In this document: positions 10,388-18,486 of the stretch, in pieces
How positions within the stretch are numbered: the first letter of the stretch is position 1
Layout of the letters: each line of letters begins with the position of its first letter
Assembly: GCF_004360225.1 (NCBI RefSeq)
Contig: NZ_SNUA01000007.1
Span: 1-64,000, forward strand
DNA length: 64,000 nucleotides
Source of the DNA: Alcanivorax sp. 24
GTDB lineage: Bacteria > Pseudomonadota > Gammaproteobacteria > Pseudomonadales > Alcanivoracaceae
Direction: 5' to 3'
Position numbers and translations under genes: made by a program
The notes under the pieces: generated by a model
Databases searched by the model: none
Seen by the model: the letters and a program-made list of their open reading frames with translations, nothing else
What the model was told of the DNA's origin: nothing

Positions 10388-11644
10388 ATGTTCCCCAAAT
10401 CCATGTCCATCGCCGAGTTCGACCCGGAAATCCAGGCCGCCATCGACGCCGAGCGTCTGCGCCAGGAGCAGCACATCGAGTTGATCGCCTCCGAGAACTA
10501 CGCTTCTCCGCGGGTGATGGAAGCCCAGGGCTCCGTGCTCACCAACAAGTACGCCGAGGGCTACCCGGGCAAGCGCTACTACGGTGGCTGCGAGAACGTG
10601 GACGTGGTGGAGCAACTGGCCATCGACCGTGCCTGCCAGCTGTTCGGCGCGGACTGGGCCAACGTGCAGCCGCACTCCGGCTCCCAGGCCAACGCCGCCG
10701 TCTACATGGCGGTGCTGCAACCCGGTGACACCGTGCTGGGCATGAGCCTGGACGCCGGTGGCCACCTGACCCACGGCGCCAAGCCCAACTTCTCCGGCAA
10801 GATGTACAACGCCATTCAGTATGGTCTGGACAACGAAACCGGCCTGATCGACTATGATCAGGTGGCGGAACTGGCCCGCGAGCACAAGCCGAAAATGATC
10901 GTCGCCGGCTTCTCCGCGTATTCCCAGGTGGTGGACTGGCAGCGTTTCCGCGCCATCGCCGACGAGGTGGGCGCGGTGTTGATGGTGGACATGGCCCACG
11001 TGGCCGGTCTGATCGCCGCTGGCGTCTACCCGAGCCCGGTGGGCATCGCCGACATCACCACCACCACCACCCACAAAACCCTGGGTGGCCCCCGTGGCGG
11101 CCTGATCATGGGCAAGGCCAACGAAGACCTGCAGAAGAAGATCAATTCCGCCGTCTTCCCCGGCGGCCAGGGCGGCCCTCTGGAGCATGTCATCGCCGCC
11201 AAGGCGATCTGCTTCAAGGAAGCCATGGACGAGTCCTTCAAGAGCTATCAGCAGAACGTGGTCAAGAACGCCCAGGCCATGGCCCGGGTGTTCATCGAGC
11301 GCGGTTTCGATGTGGTCTCCAACGGTACCGAAAACCACCTGTTCCTGCTCAGCCTGATCAAGCAGGACATCACCGGTAAGGACGCCGACGCCGCCCTCGG
11401 CCGCGCCCACATCACCGTCAACAAGAATGCCGTCCCCAACGATCCGCGTTCCCCGTTCGTCACCTCCGGCCTGCGCATCGGCTCCCCCGCCATCACCCGC
11501 CGCGGCTTCAACGAGCAGGACGCCGCCGACCTCGCCGGCTGGATCTGCGACATCCTCGACAACATGGGCGACGAAGCGGTGATCGACGAAGTGCGTGGGA
11601 AGGTCGGTGAGATCTGCGCGCGGTTGCCGGTCTATGAGCGGTAA
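10388..11644 (+). CDS. glyA: serine hydroxymethyltransferase
   Basis: A 418-residue PLP enzyme converting serine and tetrahydrofolate to glycine and 5,10-methylene-tetrahydrofolate. The PLP lysine is K230 in [31 protein letters not shown] and [18 protein letters not shown] are hallmark GlyA segments. Length and ends are standard. A TAGAAT-like -10 lies in the 137-bp upstream gap. In many gammaproteobacteria glyA leads directly into nrdR and ribD; here a small inserted element separates it from nrdR. Confidence 0.98.
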   Translation: MFPKSMSIAEFDPEIQAAIDAERLRQEQHIELIASENYASPRVMEAQGSVLTNKYAEGYPGKRYYGGCENVDVVEQLAIDRACQLFGADWANVQPHSGSQANAAVYMAVLQPGDTVLGMSLDAGGHLTHGAKPNFSGKMYNAIQYGLDNETGLIDYDQVAELAREHKPKMIVAGFSAYSQVVDWQRFRAIADEVGAVLMVDMAHVAGLIAAGVYPSPVGIADITTTTTHKTLGGPRGGLIMGKANEDLQKKINSAVFPGGQGGPLEHVIAAKAICFKEAMDESFKSYQQNVVKNAQAMARVFIERGFDVVSNGTENHLFLLSLIKQDITGKDADAALGRAHITVNKNAVPNDPRSPFVTSGLRIGSPAITRRGFNEQDAADLAGWICDILDNMGDEAVIDEVRGKVGEICARLPVYER

Positions 11645-11651
11645 AGGGTGA

Positions 11652-12114
11652 ATTGATAGTTGACAGTGGACAGTTGACAGCGAAAACAAAACGAGGCGTC
11701 AAGGATGACGACAAGATTCGTGGCGCGGGAGAAATCCCGCGCTTTTGCATTGCGGGTGGTGAAGTGTTGCCGATTGCTCCAGGAAGAGATGCGGGAATAC
11801 GTATTGAGCAAGCAATTGCTCCGTAGCGGTACCGCGATTGGGGCACTGATTCGTGAAGCGGAGCAGGCTGAGAGTCGGGCGGATTTCGTTCATAAACTGG
11901 CGATTGCACTGAAGGAAGCCAACGAAACCGAGTATTGGTTGGATTTATTGACTGAGTCTGGCTATTTAGATTTGCGGCACGGACGGTCTATGATGGCGGA
12001 TACCAAAGAGTTATTAAGAATTCTGACAGCCATTATCAGAACCACCAAGGCTCGAGGATAACGCGGGTTGCTGGTTTTTTAGCTATCAACTGTCAACTAT
12101 CAACTGTCAACTGG
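11652..12114 (+). mobile_element. four-helix-bundle (S23/IVS) gene cassette with inverted terminal repeats
   Basis: The gene at 11705-12061 is bracketed by short-period repeats in opposite orientation: 11654-11680 (TTGATAGTTGACAGTGGACA) and 12081-12114, whose reverse complement contains TTGATAGTTGACAGTTGATA. Each end is itself built of tandem TTGACAGT-type octamers. The right end stops 7 bp before the nrdR start codon. This looks like a small mobile or formerly mobile cassette inserted between glyA and nrdR. No transposase is encoded, so any movement would need help from elsewhere. Confidence 0.6.
11705..12061 (+). CDS. four helix bundle protein (23S rRNA intervening-sequence family)
   Basis: A 118-residue, all-helical protein of the S23/IVS family (AVREK-type start seen as VAREKSRAFALRVVKCC, then SKQLLRSGTAIGALIREAEQ and the acidic helix EANETEYWLDLL). 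Family members were first seen inside 23S rRNA intervening sequences and form homopentamers of four-helix bundles; their role is unsettled. Here the gene lies in an intergenic region, not inside rRNA, and is enclosed by inverted TTGACAGT-type repeats. Base composition is lower in GC than glyA and nrdR on either side, in keeping with acquisition. Confidence 0.85.
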   Translation: MTTRFVAREKSRAFALRVVKCCRLLQEEMREYVLSKQLLRSGTAIGALIREAEQAESRADFVHKLAIALKEANETEYWLDLLTESGYLDLRHGRSMMADTKELLRILTAIIRTTKARG

Positions 12115-12121
12115 TCTTCCC

Positions 12122-12607
12122 ATGTACTGTCCCTTCTGCGGCGCGCAAGATACCAAGGTGATCGATTCGCGGCTGGTGGCCGATGGCGGCCAGGTGCGGC
12201 GCCGGCGTGAGTGTCTGAGCTGCAACGAGCGGTTCACCACCTTTGAAACCGCCGAGCTGGTGATGCCGCGGGTGATCAAGTCCGACGGTACCCGTCAGCC
12301 GTTCGATGAGAGCAAGCTTCGTGCCGGTATGCAGCGGGCACTGGAGAAGCGTCCGGTGAGCGTGGAGGACCTGGAAGCCGCCATCAGTCGCATTTGTCAT
12401 CAACTGCGGGCCACCGGTGAGCGGGAATTGCCGGCGCGGGAGCTGGGGGAATTCGTCATGGAGGCGTTGCAACAGTTGGACGACGTGGCCTACGTGCGCT
12501 TCGCCTCGGTCTACCGCAGCTTCCAGGACATTTCCGAATTCGCCGCCGAAGTGGATCGATTGCGAAGCCGGACTGGTGATAAAAAGGACGGCAAGGACGG
12601 CGCATGA
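12122..12607 (+). CDS. nrdR: transcriptional repressor NrdR
   Basis: A 161-residue NrdR, which represses ribonucleotide reductase genes when its ATP-cone binds dATP. The zinc ribbon is Cys3, Cys6, Cys31 and Cys34 ([18 protein letters not shown]). The ATP-cone follows at about 49-139 ([16 protein letters not shown] to [17 protein letters not shown]). The tail (KKDGKDGA) is unremarkable. The inserted S23 cassette ends 7 bp upstream and leaves no obvious Shine-Dalgarno, so expression may differ from the ancestral glyA-nrdR arrangement. The stop overlaps the ribD start (ATGA). Confidence 0.97.
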   Translation: MYCPFCGAQDTKVIDSRLVADGGQVRRRRECLSCNERFTTFETAELVMPRVIKSDGTRQPFDESKLRAGMQRALEKRPVSVEDLEAAISRICHQLRATGERELPARELGEFVMEALQQLDDVAYVRFASVYRSFQDISEFAAEVDRLRSRTGDKKDGKDGA

Positions 12608-13722
12608 GCGATCCGGCCTTTGATCAGCATTGCATGATCCGGGCCCTGCAACTGGCCCGGAGAGGACTGTATACCACCGATCCCAACCCCCGTGTGGGCT
12701 GCGTCATCGCCCGGGACGGGCGGATCATCGCCGAGGGCTTTCATGCCCGCGCCGGCGAGCCCCATGCCGAACGTCATGCGCTCGCCATCGCTGGCGCCGA
12801 GGCGCGCGGCGCCACCGCCTATGTCACCCTCGAGCCTTGTTCCCACACCGGCCGCACCGGCCCCTGCGCCGACGCCCTGGTCGAGGCCGGCGTCGCCCGC
12901 GTGGTGGCGGCCATGGAGGACCCGAACCCGCAAGTGGCCGGTAACGGTTTTGGCAAGTTGCGCGCCGCCGGTATTCAGGTGGAAGTGGGGCTGCAAGAGG
13001 CGGAAGCCCGGGCCCTGAATCCCGGGTTCAGCCGCCGCATGCGCGGTGAGCGGCCCTGGGTGCGTATCAAAGTGGCCGCCAGCGTGGACGGCCGGACCGC
13101 CATGGCCAGCGGCGAATCCCAGTGGATTACGGGCCCAGAGGCCCGCGAGGACGTGCAACGGCTGCGCGCGCGCAGCTCGGCGGTGATCACCGGCATCGGC
13201 ACGGTGCTGGCGGACCGGCCTTCCTGCACCGTGCGCGCGGACCAGTGGCGGCTGGGCGAATACGGCTCCGATCAGGTCCGCCAACCTTTGCGGGTGATCC
13301 TCGACCGGCGCTTGCGCACGCCGGTGGACGTCCCCGTGGTCACCGCCGCGGGTCCCTGCCTGATCGTCGGCGGCGAAGCCCATCCCGAACGGCAGCGTGC
13401 CCTGGAAGCGACCGGCGCCGAGGTCATGCACCTGCCCAGCTCCGGCTCCGGCGTGGATCTGAAAGCGCTGCTGGCGGACCTGAGCCGGCGGGAATGTAAC
13501 GAAATCCTGGTGGAATGCGGCGCCACCCTGGCCGGGGCCTTCGTCCGCGAAGCGCTGTTCGACGAATTGATTGTCTACATGGCACCGGCGCTGCTCGGCA
13601 CCGATGCCCGTGGCCTGCTCACCTTGCCGCTGGTACGCATGGCGGAAAAAGTATCCCTGCGCTGGGCTGATGTGCGGCAACTGGGCAACGACCTGCGGCT
13701 GACGCTGGTACCAGGACATTGA
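12604..13722 (+). CDS. ribD: bifunctional diaminohydroxyphosphoribosylaminopyrimidine deaminase / uracil reductase
   Basis: A 372-residue RibD that catalyses the second and third steps of riboflavin synthesis from GTP. The deaminase zinc site is H54-A-E56, Cys79 and Cys88 ([20 protein letters not shown]). The NADPH-dependent reductase domain begins near 145 ([16 protein letters not shown]). It is translationally coupled to nrdR by an ATGA overlap. ribE normally follows directly, but here the next riboflavin gene is about 49 kb downstream, and a REP-like sequence begins 3 bp after the stop. Confidence 0.97.
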   Translation: MSDPAFDQHCMIRALQLARRGLYTTDPNPRVGCVIARDGRIIAEGFHARAGEPHAERHALAIAGAEARGATAYVTLEPCSHTGRTGPCADALVEAGVARVVAAMEDPNPQVAGNGFGKLRAAGIQVEVGLQEAEARALNPGFSRRMRGERPWVRIKVAASVDGRTAMASGESQWITGPEAREDVQRLRARSSAVITGIGTVLADRPSCTVRADQWRLGEYGSDQVRQPLRVILDRRLRTPVDVPVVTAAGPCLIVGGEAHPERQRALEATGAEVMHLPSSGSGVDLKALLADLSRRECNEILVECGATLAGAFVREALFDELIVYMAPALLGTDARGLLTLPLVRMAEKVSLRWADVRQLGNDLRLTLVPGH

Positions 13723-13724
13723 AC

Positions 13725-13753
13725 CGCTGTGGGAAGCTGCCTGGGCAGCGAAT
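13725..13753 (+). repeat. REP-like element
   Basis: CCGCTGTGGGAAGCTGCCTG followed by GGCAGCGAAT shares the core GTGGGA(A/G)GC...GGC(AA)GCGAAT with elements near 23.7, 42.1-42.5, 48.5-48.6 and 62.15 kb. It lies immediately after ribD, at the left edge of the block that splits the riboflavin operon. Confidence 0.6.
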
Positions 13754-13827
13754 AGTTTGTCCCGGTGTTCGACGCTATCCTCTAAAAGGGAAGAGGGAAG
13801 AATCAGAGCCAAAGAGCGGATTGGTCT

Positions 13828-14274
13828 ATGCATCGAGGCGGCGGACAAGGTATTAACCACATAACACTGTCGGTCTCCGACCTGGACCGCTCCCTGAGGT
13901 TCTATACCGATATCGTTGGCATGACAGCCGCTGTGCGTTGGGATGGCGGTGCTTATCTTCGGTCCGGTGGCGATTGGGTTTGCTTATCCTTGGACAATCG
14001 GACTCGGCAAGGCCCTTTGCCGGAATACTCGCACGTTGCCTTTTCCCTCACGGAATCGGCGTTCCGGGAAAAGGCTGACCTGCTGCGCCGCCATGGCGTC
14101 TCTCTCTGGAAAGACAATCGCAGCGAAGGCGACTCCCTTTATTTCCTTGATCCCGACGGCCATAAGCTGGAGTTTCACCGCGGCGATCTGGCCTCCCGTT
14201 TAAGAGCGTTGAGGGAGAAACCCTATTCCGGATTGCAGTGGCTGGAGGACGAGGCCGGGGATAAGTCATCCTGA
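13828..14274 (+). CDS. fosA: FosA-type fosfomycin resistance glutathione transferase
   Basis: A 148-residue vicinal-oxygen-chelate protein that would open the epoxide of fosfomycin with glutathione. The metal ligands of FosA are all visible: His11 (INHITLSV), His69 (YSHVAFSL) and Glu115 (HKLEFH). The potassium/phosphonate loop WKDNRSEGDSLYFLDPDGHK is almost letter-for-letter FosA. The first eight residues are extra compared with typical FosA, and the Shine-Dalgarno is weak. It is chromosomal and single-gene; it lies just inside the block inserted after ribD. Confidence 0.88.
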   Translation: MHRGGGQGINHITLSVSDLDRSLRFYTDIVGMTAAVRWDGGAYLRSGGDWVCLSLDNRTRQGPLPEYSHVAFSLTESAFREKADLLRRHGVSLWKDNRSEGDSLYFLDPDGHKLEFHRGDLASRLRALREKPYSGLQWLEDEAGDKSS

Positions 14275-14409
14275 GTCCACGGCGAGTCGGGGGGACCGTT
14301 CCGGAAGCCATGGCGGTTGTCGAATCCCGGCCTTTCCGTCCGACCATGAGACCTGGTCGTACCGGCCTCTGTTCCCGTTGGGCGCGCCGGATCGGGACTA
14401 ACCAGCCCG

Positions 14410-14961
14410 CTAACGGGTGAGATAGTTCCGCAGCAGGTCATACAGCTCATCCTGGAGTTGTTGCTGTTCCGCCGCTGACGGGTAATCGCTCACCGCCCGG
14501 TGCGCCACGGCTTCCAGGCTGGTTTCCACCACCACGGCGGCCAGAGCCGGCTGGCGTCCGGGAGCCAGCTGATCGGCATGACGGCATAGAAAGGCTTCGA
14601 TCAGGCCGGTGAGACGGTGGCTGGTGTCCCGCGCCCGGCGTAAGCGGTCCACATTGGGCAATTGCTCCATCAACACCCGGTGCAGCGCCGGGTCCAGGCG
14701 TTGCATGTCCAGGCCGGCGTGAATCAGCGTCCGCAGACCGCCTTCCAACCCGGCCGCGTCGTCGCCTTCCAGAGCCCGGTCCATCACCTCCAGCAGGCCC
14801 TGGGCATGCCGATCCACCAGCGCCGCCACCAGCGACTCCAGATTGGGAAAGTACTGATACAGCGAACCGATGCTGACGCCGGCCCGTTCGGCGATGCGGG
14901 CGGTGGTGGCGCCCTTGTAATCGTGGGCCACCAAATGTGAAATATGAGGGAAAACTCGCAT
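14410..14961 (-). pseudogene. N-terminally deleted TetR-family regulator (degenerate copy of the gene at 18487-19110)
   Basis: The 3' three quarters match the intact tetR at 18487-19110 almost exactly: 14460-14935 differs from 18537-19012 at a single base. The match then breaks at CCACCAAA; about 120 bp corresponding to the first ~34 residues, including helix 1 of the DNA-binding domain, are deleted, and the upstream spacer is joined on directly. An ATG at 14961 keeps an 183-codon frame open, but it would make a protein with an incomplete HTH domain. It could at most act as a dimerising decoy of the intact paralogue. Confidence 0.8.
14490..14935 (-). repeat. 446-bp direct repeat, left copy
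   Basis: Identical base for base to 18567-19012 (offset 4077). It lies in the tetR fragment. With the right copy in the same orientation it brackets the ECF sigma module, so homologous recombination could delete or amplify the intervening 3.6 kb. Confidence 0.9.
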
Positions 14962-15033
14962 GATGTTCCAGGCACAACAATGTGGCCACGCATGGCCCTG
15001 TCTTGTCCCTTAGCGCTCACCCAGGAGCCCGCT

Positions 15034-15153
15034 ATGTCCTCCAGCGCCGTCGATCTGCGGCAGGCCGCGGATAGCCTGTCCGTCGATCCGCCTTTTGCCC
15101 TGCTCGGGCACCATCGCTGTGACGAGGAATCCTGGTTAACTGCCGGTGCTTGA
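15034..15153 (+). pseudogene. truncated cupin gene (degenerate copy of 19229-19609)
   Basis: The first 34 codons (MSSSAVDLRQAADSLSVDPP onward to GHHRCDEES) parallel the intact cupin at 19229 at roughly 80 percent nucleotide identity. Similarity stops after the codon for Ser at about 15132 and the frame ends at 15153, so only the N-terminal tail before the cupin barrel remains. It is divergent from the decayed tetR, as in the intact pair. The break marks the left edge of the ECF sigma module. Confidence 0.8.
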
Positions 15154-15213
15154 TGGGGCCGCTGGGATATATATCTGCCGTGAACCCTGGGGTGGCTCGA
15201 CCAGCTTTAACCG

Positions 15214-15239
15214 GGAACGTAGCGTATTCCGGTGGCGTC
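15214..15239 (+). promoter_or_regulatory. candidate ECF-type promoter (GGAACGT) upstream of the sigma gene
   Basis: GGAAC at 15214-15218 followed 18 nt later by GTC resembles an ECF -35/-10 pair. The heptamer GGAACGT recurs upstream of the cytochrome gene (16024) and the lipoprotein gene (16741), which suggests autoregulation. The -10 elements are not convincing in all three. Confidence 0.35.
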
Positions 15240-15275
15240 AAAGTACTTGAGATTGCAACTGTGAGTGCTCCATTG

Positions 15276-16010
15276 ATGTTGAACCCTGCTGAAATCGTCA
15301 ATGACAGAAGTAGCGACGCAGAGTTGGCCCAACGAATGGTTGCCGGCGATACCAATGCTCTGGAATGTTTGATGCGTCGTTATAACCAATCCCTCTATCG
15401 CGCTGCACGCAGCATTTTGAAGGACGAACAAGATGCGGAAGAATCCGTGCAGGACGCCTACTTGAAAGCTTATCGCAATATCGGCCAATTTGATGGTTCC
15501 GCCAAGCTATCTACTTGGCTGACCCGCATCGCAATCAACGAAGCGCTGGCCCGACGGCGTAAGCACCAGCGTCGTACAACCATCATGCGAATAGATTCCG
15601 ATGCTAGCGCGGAGTCACTCACCGCCGAGGATGTCTACGTGCCTCACATCAGACCATGTTTGGCCTCTTCGGACGGCCCGGAACAGGACGCCTTGCGTGC
15701 CGAAATCCGCCACTTGATCGAGTGTAGTATCGACAAACTCCCCGAGCCCTTTCGTTGTGTGTTTGTCCTGCGGGCACTGGGAGAAATGACAGTTGAAGAA
15801 ACCGCTGACTGCCTTGGTCTGCCAGAAGCCACGGTGCGATCTCGCCATTTTCGTGCTCGTGGCTTGATGCGCGAAGCCATTGCGCGCGAAGTAGACCTCA
15901 GTTATGAGGATGTCTTTGGTTTTGACGGTGCACGGTGTGACCGTATTGTGGCTGATGTACTGGCTCAATTGGCGGTGAAGATGAACCGTGTTCCGCCGGC
16001 GGGCTCGTGA
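15276..16010 (+). CDS. ECF RNA polymerase sigma factor
   Basis: A 244-residue RpoE-like sigma factor with region 2 near residues 15-85 (SILKDEQDAEESVQDAYLKA, KLSTWLTRIAINEALARRRK) and region 4 near 150-205 (LPEPFRCVFVLRALGEMTVE, LPEATVRSRHFRARGLM). A C-terminal tail of about 35 residues follows. The frame is open back to 15150, but upstream residues do not resemble a sigma factor; ATG 15276 (or GTG 15261) is preferred, without a clear Shine-Dalgarno. No anti-sigma gene is adjacent. GC content is lower than in the surrounding backbone. The following cytochrome and lipoprotein genes share GGAACGT upstream and may be its targets. Confidence 0.88.
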   Translation: MLNPAEIVNDRSSDAELAQRMVAGDTNALECLMRRYNQSLYRAARSILKDEQDAEESVQDAYLKAYRNIGQFDGSAKLSTWLTRIAINEALARRRKHQRRTTIMRIDSDASAESLTAEDVYVPHIRPCLASSDGPEQDALRAEIRHLIECSIDKLPEPFRCVFVLRALGEMTVEETADCLGLPEATVRSRHFRARGLMREAIAREVDLSYEDVFGFDGARCDRIVADVLAQLAVKMNRVPPAGS

Positions 16011-16023
16011 GGTTGAAAGTCTA

Positions 16024-16030
16024 GGAACGT
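16024..16030 (+). promoter_or_regulatory. GGAACGT motif upstream of cytochrome c gene
   Basis: Same heptamer as at 15214 and 16741, 84 bp before the cytochrome start; a second GGAAC follows at 16034. Confidence 0.3.
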
Positions 16031-16107
16031 TGGGGAACTTGCCGTATCCAGCTAATGGGATACAGCCCCCAAGCGGACCATGGAAACACAAACCGGGGGA
16101 GCTTCTC

Positions 16108-16410
16108 ATGGCCTGCTTTATGATTTTGGTTGTACTGTTTATCTTTGCTCCGATCACTCAGGCTGCCGACCTGAATGCAGGCGAACAGAAAGCGGCTGCT
16201 TGCGCTGGTTGTCATGGGATCGACGGATTAAGCAATACTCCAACCATTCCTAATCTGGCTGGGCAGAATACAGAGTACCTGAAAATTCAATTGCGTAAAT
16301 TTCGCGAAGGTTCACGCAGTAATCCAATCATGAACGGAATGGCTAAAACGCTCAGCGATAGGGATATCGAAAACCTGGCGGCGTACTTTGCCAGCCTAAA
16401 CAACAAATAG
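16108..16410 (+). CDS. small class I c-type cytochrome
   Basis: A 100-residue periplasmic monohaem cytochrome. A signal peptide covers about residues 1-19 (MACFMILVVLFIFAPITQAA). The haem site is Cys32-x2-Cys35-His36 (CAGCHG), and Met75 or Met78 (IMNGMAKTLSD) is the likely distal ligand. NLAGQNTEYLKIQLRKFREG is typical of the c4/c5/c553 group. The ATG at 16108 follows GGGGAG. It probably shuttles electrons for a partner that is not encoded here. It is second in the ECF sigma module. Confidence 0.9.
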   Translation: MACFMILVVLFIFAPITQAADLNAGEQKAAACAGCHGIDGLSNTPTIPNLAGQNTEYLKIQLRKFREGSRSNPIMNGMAKTLSDRDIENLAAYFASLNNK

Positions 16411-16833
16411 CGCCATGTCTGAAATTGATCAATCTGGCCTCGGCATCCGACGACGGTCGTGATGTGTGTGAACGGGTTGATCACTCCCAAAACGTCATGG
16501 GCCACGTCGCTGTCAGGAAGAATATGGCCCGATCAGTCTTTTATATGCTCGTTAATACCTGGTGGTCAGGATCTCGGGACGAGATGTTTGCAGGCCAGAA
16601 TGACCGGAACACTTGACCACCAGGAGTCTTCATACGCTTTCGTGCGCCATTTGCCGGGTTGCTTCCACACATCCGATGAGATTGTCCGTTGTGGCTGCGA
16701 ACTTGAATGGCCGGCCGTAACCAGGATTGTCTCCTTTCCGGGAACGTGAGGGGCGCTGGCATCATCTTATAAGTGCCAATCTTACGACACGGTTAAATCG
16801 TACGGCTTATTCAAATTCCAAGGAGATCATTTG
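16411..16833. other. 423-bp intergenic stretch
   Basis: No convincing gene. Short open frames on both strands lack start signals and recognisable domains. It contains a GGAACGT motif at 16741-16747 and AAGGAG at 16820-16825 serving the next gene. It may hold remnants of an older element, but I cannot identify one. Confidence 0.4.
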
Positions 16834-17505
16834 ATGCTAGTTAAAACTCGTTTTGGCTCTCTGATAAGCACGGTTACTGTAACTCTGGCGATATCCTCAC
16901 TGGGGACCATGAGTGGTTGTGCCAGTAATGACGATGCCAGCGGCCGTCAGGCGTTAGTGGGAAGTTCAGACGTTTCCGGTCCGTCCAACATGTTTGGCGG
17001 GCCTTCATATCAAGGTGAGCCCGCCTTGGTGGTCACCGCAACTCTGGTCAGGGCTGGTGGCGGTGCCGAGGAATTCAGCTTTGCCAAGGCGTTGGTGACA
17101 ATGCTGGGTGAGGAAATCGTCAACGCCGAAGTTGCCAAATTAATACAGCAATATGGTCAAGAAGAAGTTGACATCTTTATTGGCGGTATGGATTTGGCCG
17201 TTAATCTCAGCCTTAAGCACGCCACGCAGGCCGGAATCACCTTGCCTGCTCCCGCCGAGTTAAACGGCATTGAACTGGCCGAAACTCTGGTGAGTGCAGG
17301 TACAGCTCCCGATGGCACATTTTGGAGCGGCTATCTCTTCGATAAGGCTGTATCCAATGGAATTCACCATCAGGTCATGGTGGACATCAACAGCAGTGTG
17401 GGTTATGAGGCGGATTTGATCACCCACAAGATACTGAATCAGGCGATGTATGACGTGGCACAAGTATTGGGCATGAAGCAGGTTAAATTAGCCGGCTTGC
17501 ACTAG
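16834..17505 (+). CDS. hypothetical lipoprotein
   Basis: A 223-residue protein of unknown function. A lipoprotein signal peptide ends at Cys29 (lipobox MSGC, slightly atypical). The mature part has a Gly/Ser-rich segment, then an alpha-helical body (FAKALVTMLGEEIVNAEVAK, LIQQYGQEEVDIFIGGMDLA). AAGGAG at 16820-16825 is spaced 8 nt from ATG 16834. It sits between the cytochrome gene and two small membrane-protein genes, so a periplasmic or outer-membrane role in the same response is plausible. I recognise no family. Confidence 0.7.
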   Translation: MLVKTRFGSLISTVTVTLAISSLGTMSGCASNDDASGRQALVGSSDVSGPSNMFGGPSYQGEPALVVTATLVRAGGGAEEFSFAKALVTMLGEEIVNAEVAKLIQQYGQEEVDIFIGGMDLAVNLSLKHATQAGITLPAPAELNGIELAETLVSAGTAPDGTFWSGYLFDKAVSNGIHHQVMVDINSSVGYEADLITHKILNQAMYDVAQVLGMKQVKLAGLH

Positions 17506-17580
17506 ATTCAGACCAGAATAACAGCAGTGGCCTTCCGCTACATGTGCTGCGCCGTGATCCTGGTTTATGAGGAACTTCCT

Positions 17581-17919
17581 ATGTTGAATTACGCGTTGGT
17601 TGTATTTGGCATTGCTGCCATTGGCGGGCTGGTGCTCGCTGTCAGTGTGCTGCGTGATAAATTCGCTCCCTGGCTTCTTTCCATACTGCATGCCTTACTC
17701 GGTGCGGTCGGCCTTGTTCTTCTGATTGGCATCCTCATGCAGGGCCCGGCGCCGCGGCAGGCGCAGATTGGTTTCGTACTGCTGTTGATTGCCGCGCTGG
17801 CCGGGTTTTTTTTGGCATCGTTTCATTTGCGCCAGAAATTTCCGCCCAAAGCGGTGGTGGCGGTACATGCGGGGATCGCTGTTGCGGGATTTTTTACTTT
17901 GCTGGCCTTGGTGATCTGA
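17581..17919 (+). CDS. hypothetical small membrane protein (four helices)
   Basis: A 112-residue protein that is nearly all membrane: helices at about 2-22 (ALVVFGIAAIGGLVLAVSVL), 31-50, 59-80 and 90-111. GAGGAA at 17569-17574 supports ATG 17581. The stop is followed 3 bp later by the DUF2231 gene, so the two are probably co-translated and may form one membrane complex. No family recognised. Confidence 0.7.
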   Translation: MLNYALVVFGIAAIGGLVLAVSVLRDKFAPWLLSILHALLGAVGLVLLIGILMQGPAPRQAQIGFVLLLIAALAGFFLASFHLRQKFPPKAVVAVHAGIAVAGFFTLLALVI

Positions 17920-17922
17920 ACC

Positions 17923-18348
17923 GTGCGGCATCCCTTGCATCCAGTACTGGTACATTTTCCTGTTGCCTGTTGGTCACTGGCCGTGGCGGCGGATTTCGCC
18001 AGTCTTCATTCGGGTGAGCTCGCCTGGCGTTGGTCGGCGGGCCTGCTGACAGTGGGCTGCTGCTCGGCTGTGCTTGCCATGCCGACTGGCCTGCTGGAAC
18101 TTTCCAAGGTTCCGGAAGGCCGGCCATTGGCCGACTGCTACCGGCATATGGGCTTGATGATGTTGGCGTTTGCCCTGTTTGGCCTGCGCTTATTGGTGGG
18201 ACTGGATCAGATGCAACCCGTGGCTCCGAATAAGATGGCGCTGGCGCTGGATGTCGGGGGCTTTGCCAGTCTGGTGGTTGGCGGCTGGTACGGGGGAAAA
18301 CTGGTCTATGGGCACGGGATTGGCCAAGCGGAAGACCGGCACCGATGA
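17923..18348 (+). CDS. DUF2231 domain membrane protein
   Basis: A 141-residue protein opening with the DUF2231 signature RHPLHPVLVHFPVACWSLAV and carrying four predicted membrane helices. The start is GTG at 17923, 3 bp after the preceding gene. DUF2231 proteins often accompany redox or cytochrome genes and may bind haem or quinone through conserved His residues; that role is not established. It is the last gene of the ECF sigma module, before the right-hand tetR-cupin copy. Confidence 0.8.
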   Translation: MRHPLHPVLVHFPVACWSLAVAADFASLHSGELAWRWSAGLLTVGCCSAVLAMPTGLLELSKVPEGRPLADCYRHMGLMMLAFALFGLRLLVGLDQMQPVAPNKMALALDVGGFASLVVGGWYGGKLVYGHGIGQAEDRHR

Positions 18349-18486
18349 CCTGTGTTACCTGAGTCAGCTGAAGTGGTTTCTTGGCGAACGTTTCGCTCCA
18401 ACGTACAAGGTGTGATCCGTTAATAGACGGCAGTGGCCTGCGCCAAAAGGTAAATGCAGGTATGCCTGAAAGTGTGCTGACGCCGG

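Noticed and set aside
10211-11689. A 492-codon minus-strand frame across glyA
   Set aside because: Antisense shadow of glyA with no recognisable domain.
13723-13827. Possible FMN riboswitch near the riboflavin genes
   Set aside because: Neither this gap nor 62791-62915 shows the conserved RFN core sequence; only a REP-like element and a short hairpin are present.
16425-16765. Small frames on both strands between the cytochrome and lipoprotein genes as transposase remnants
   Set aside because: No identifiable transposase motif; the suspicion rests only on composition.
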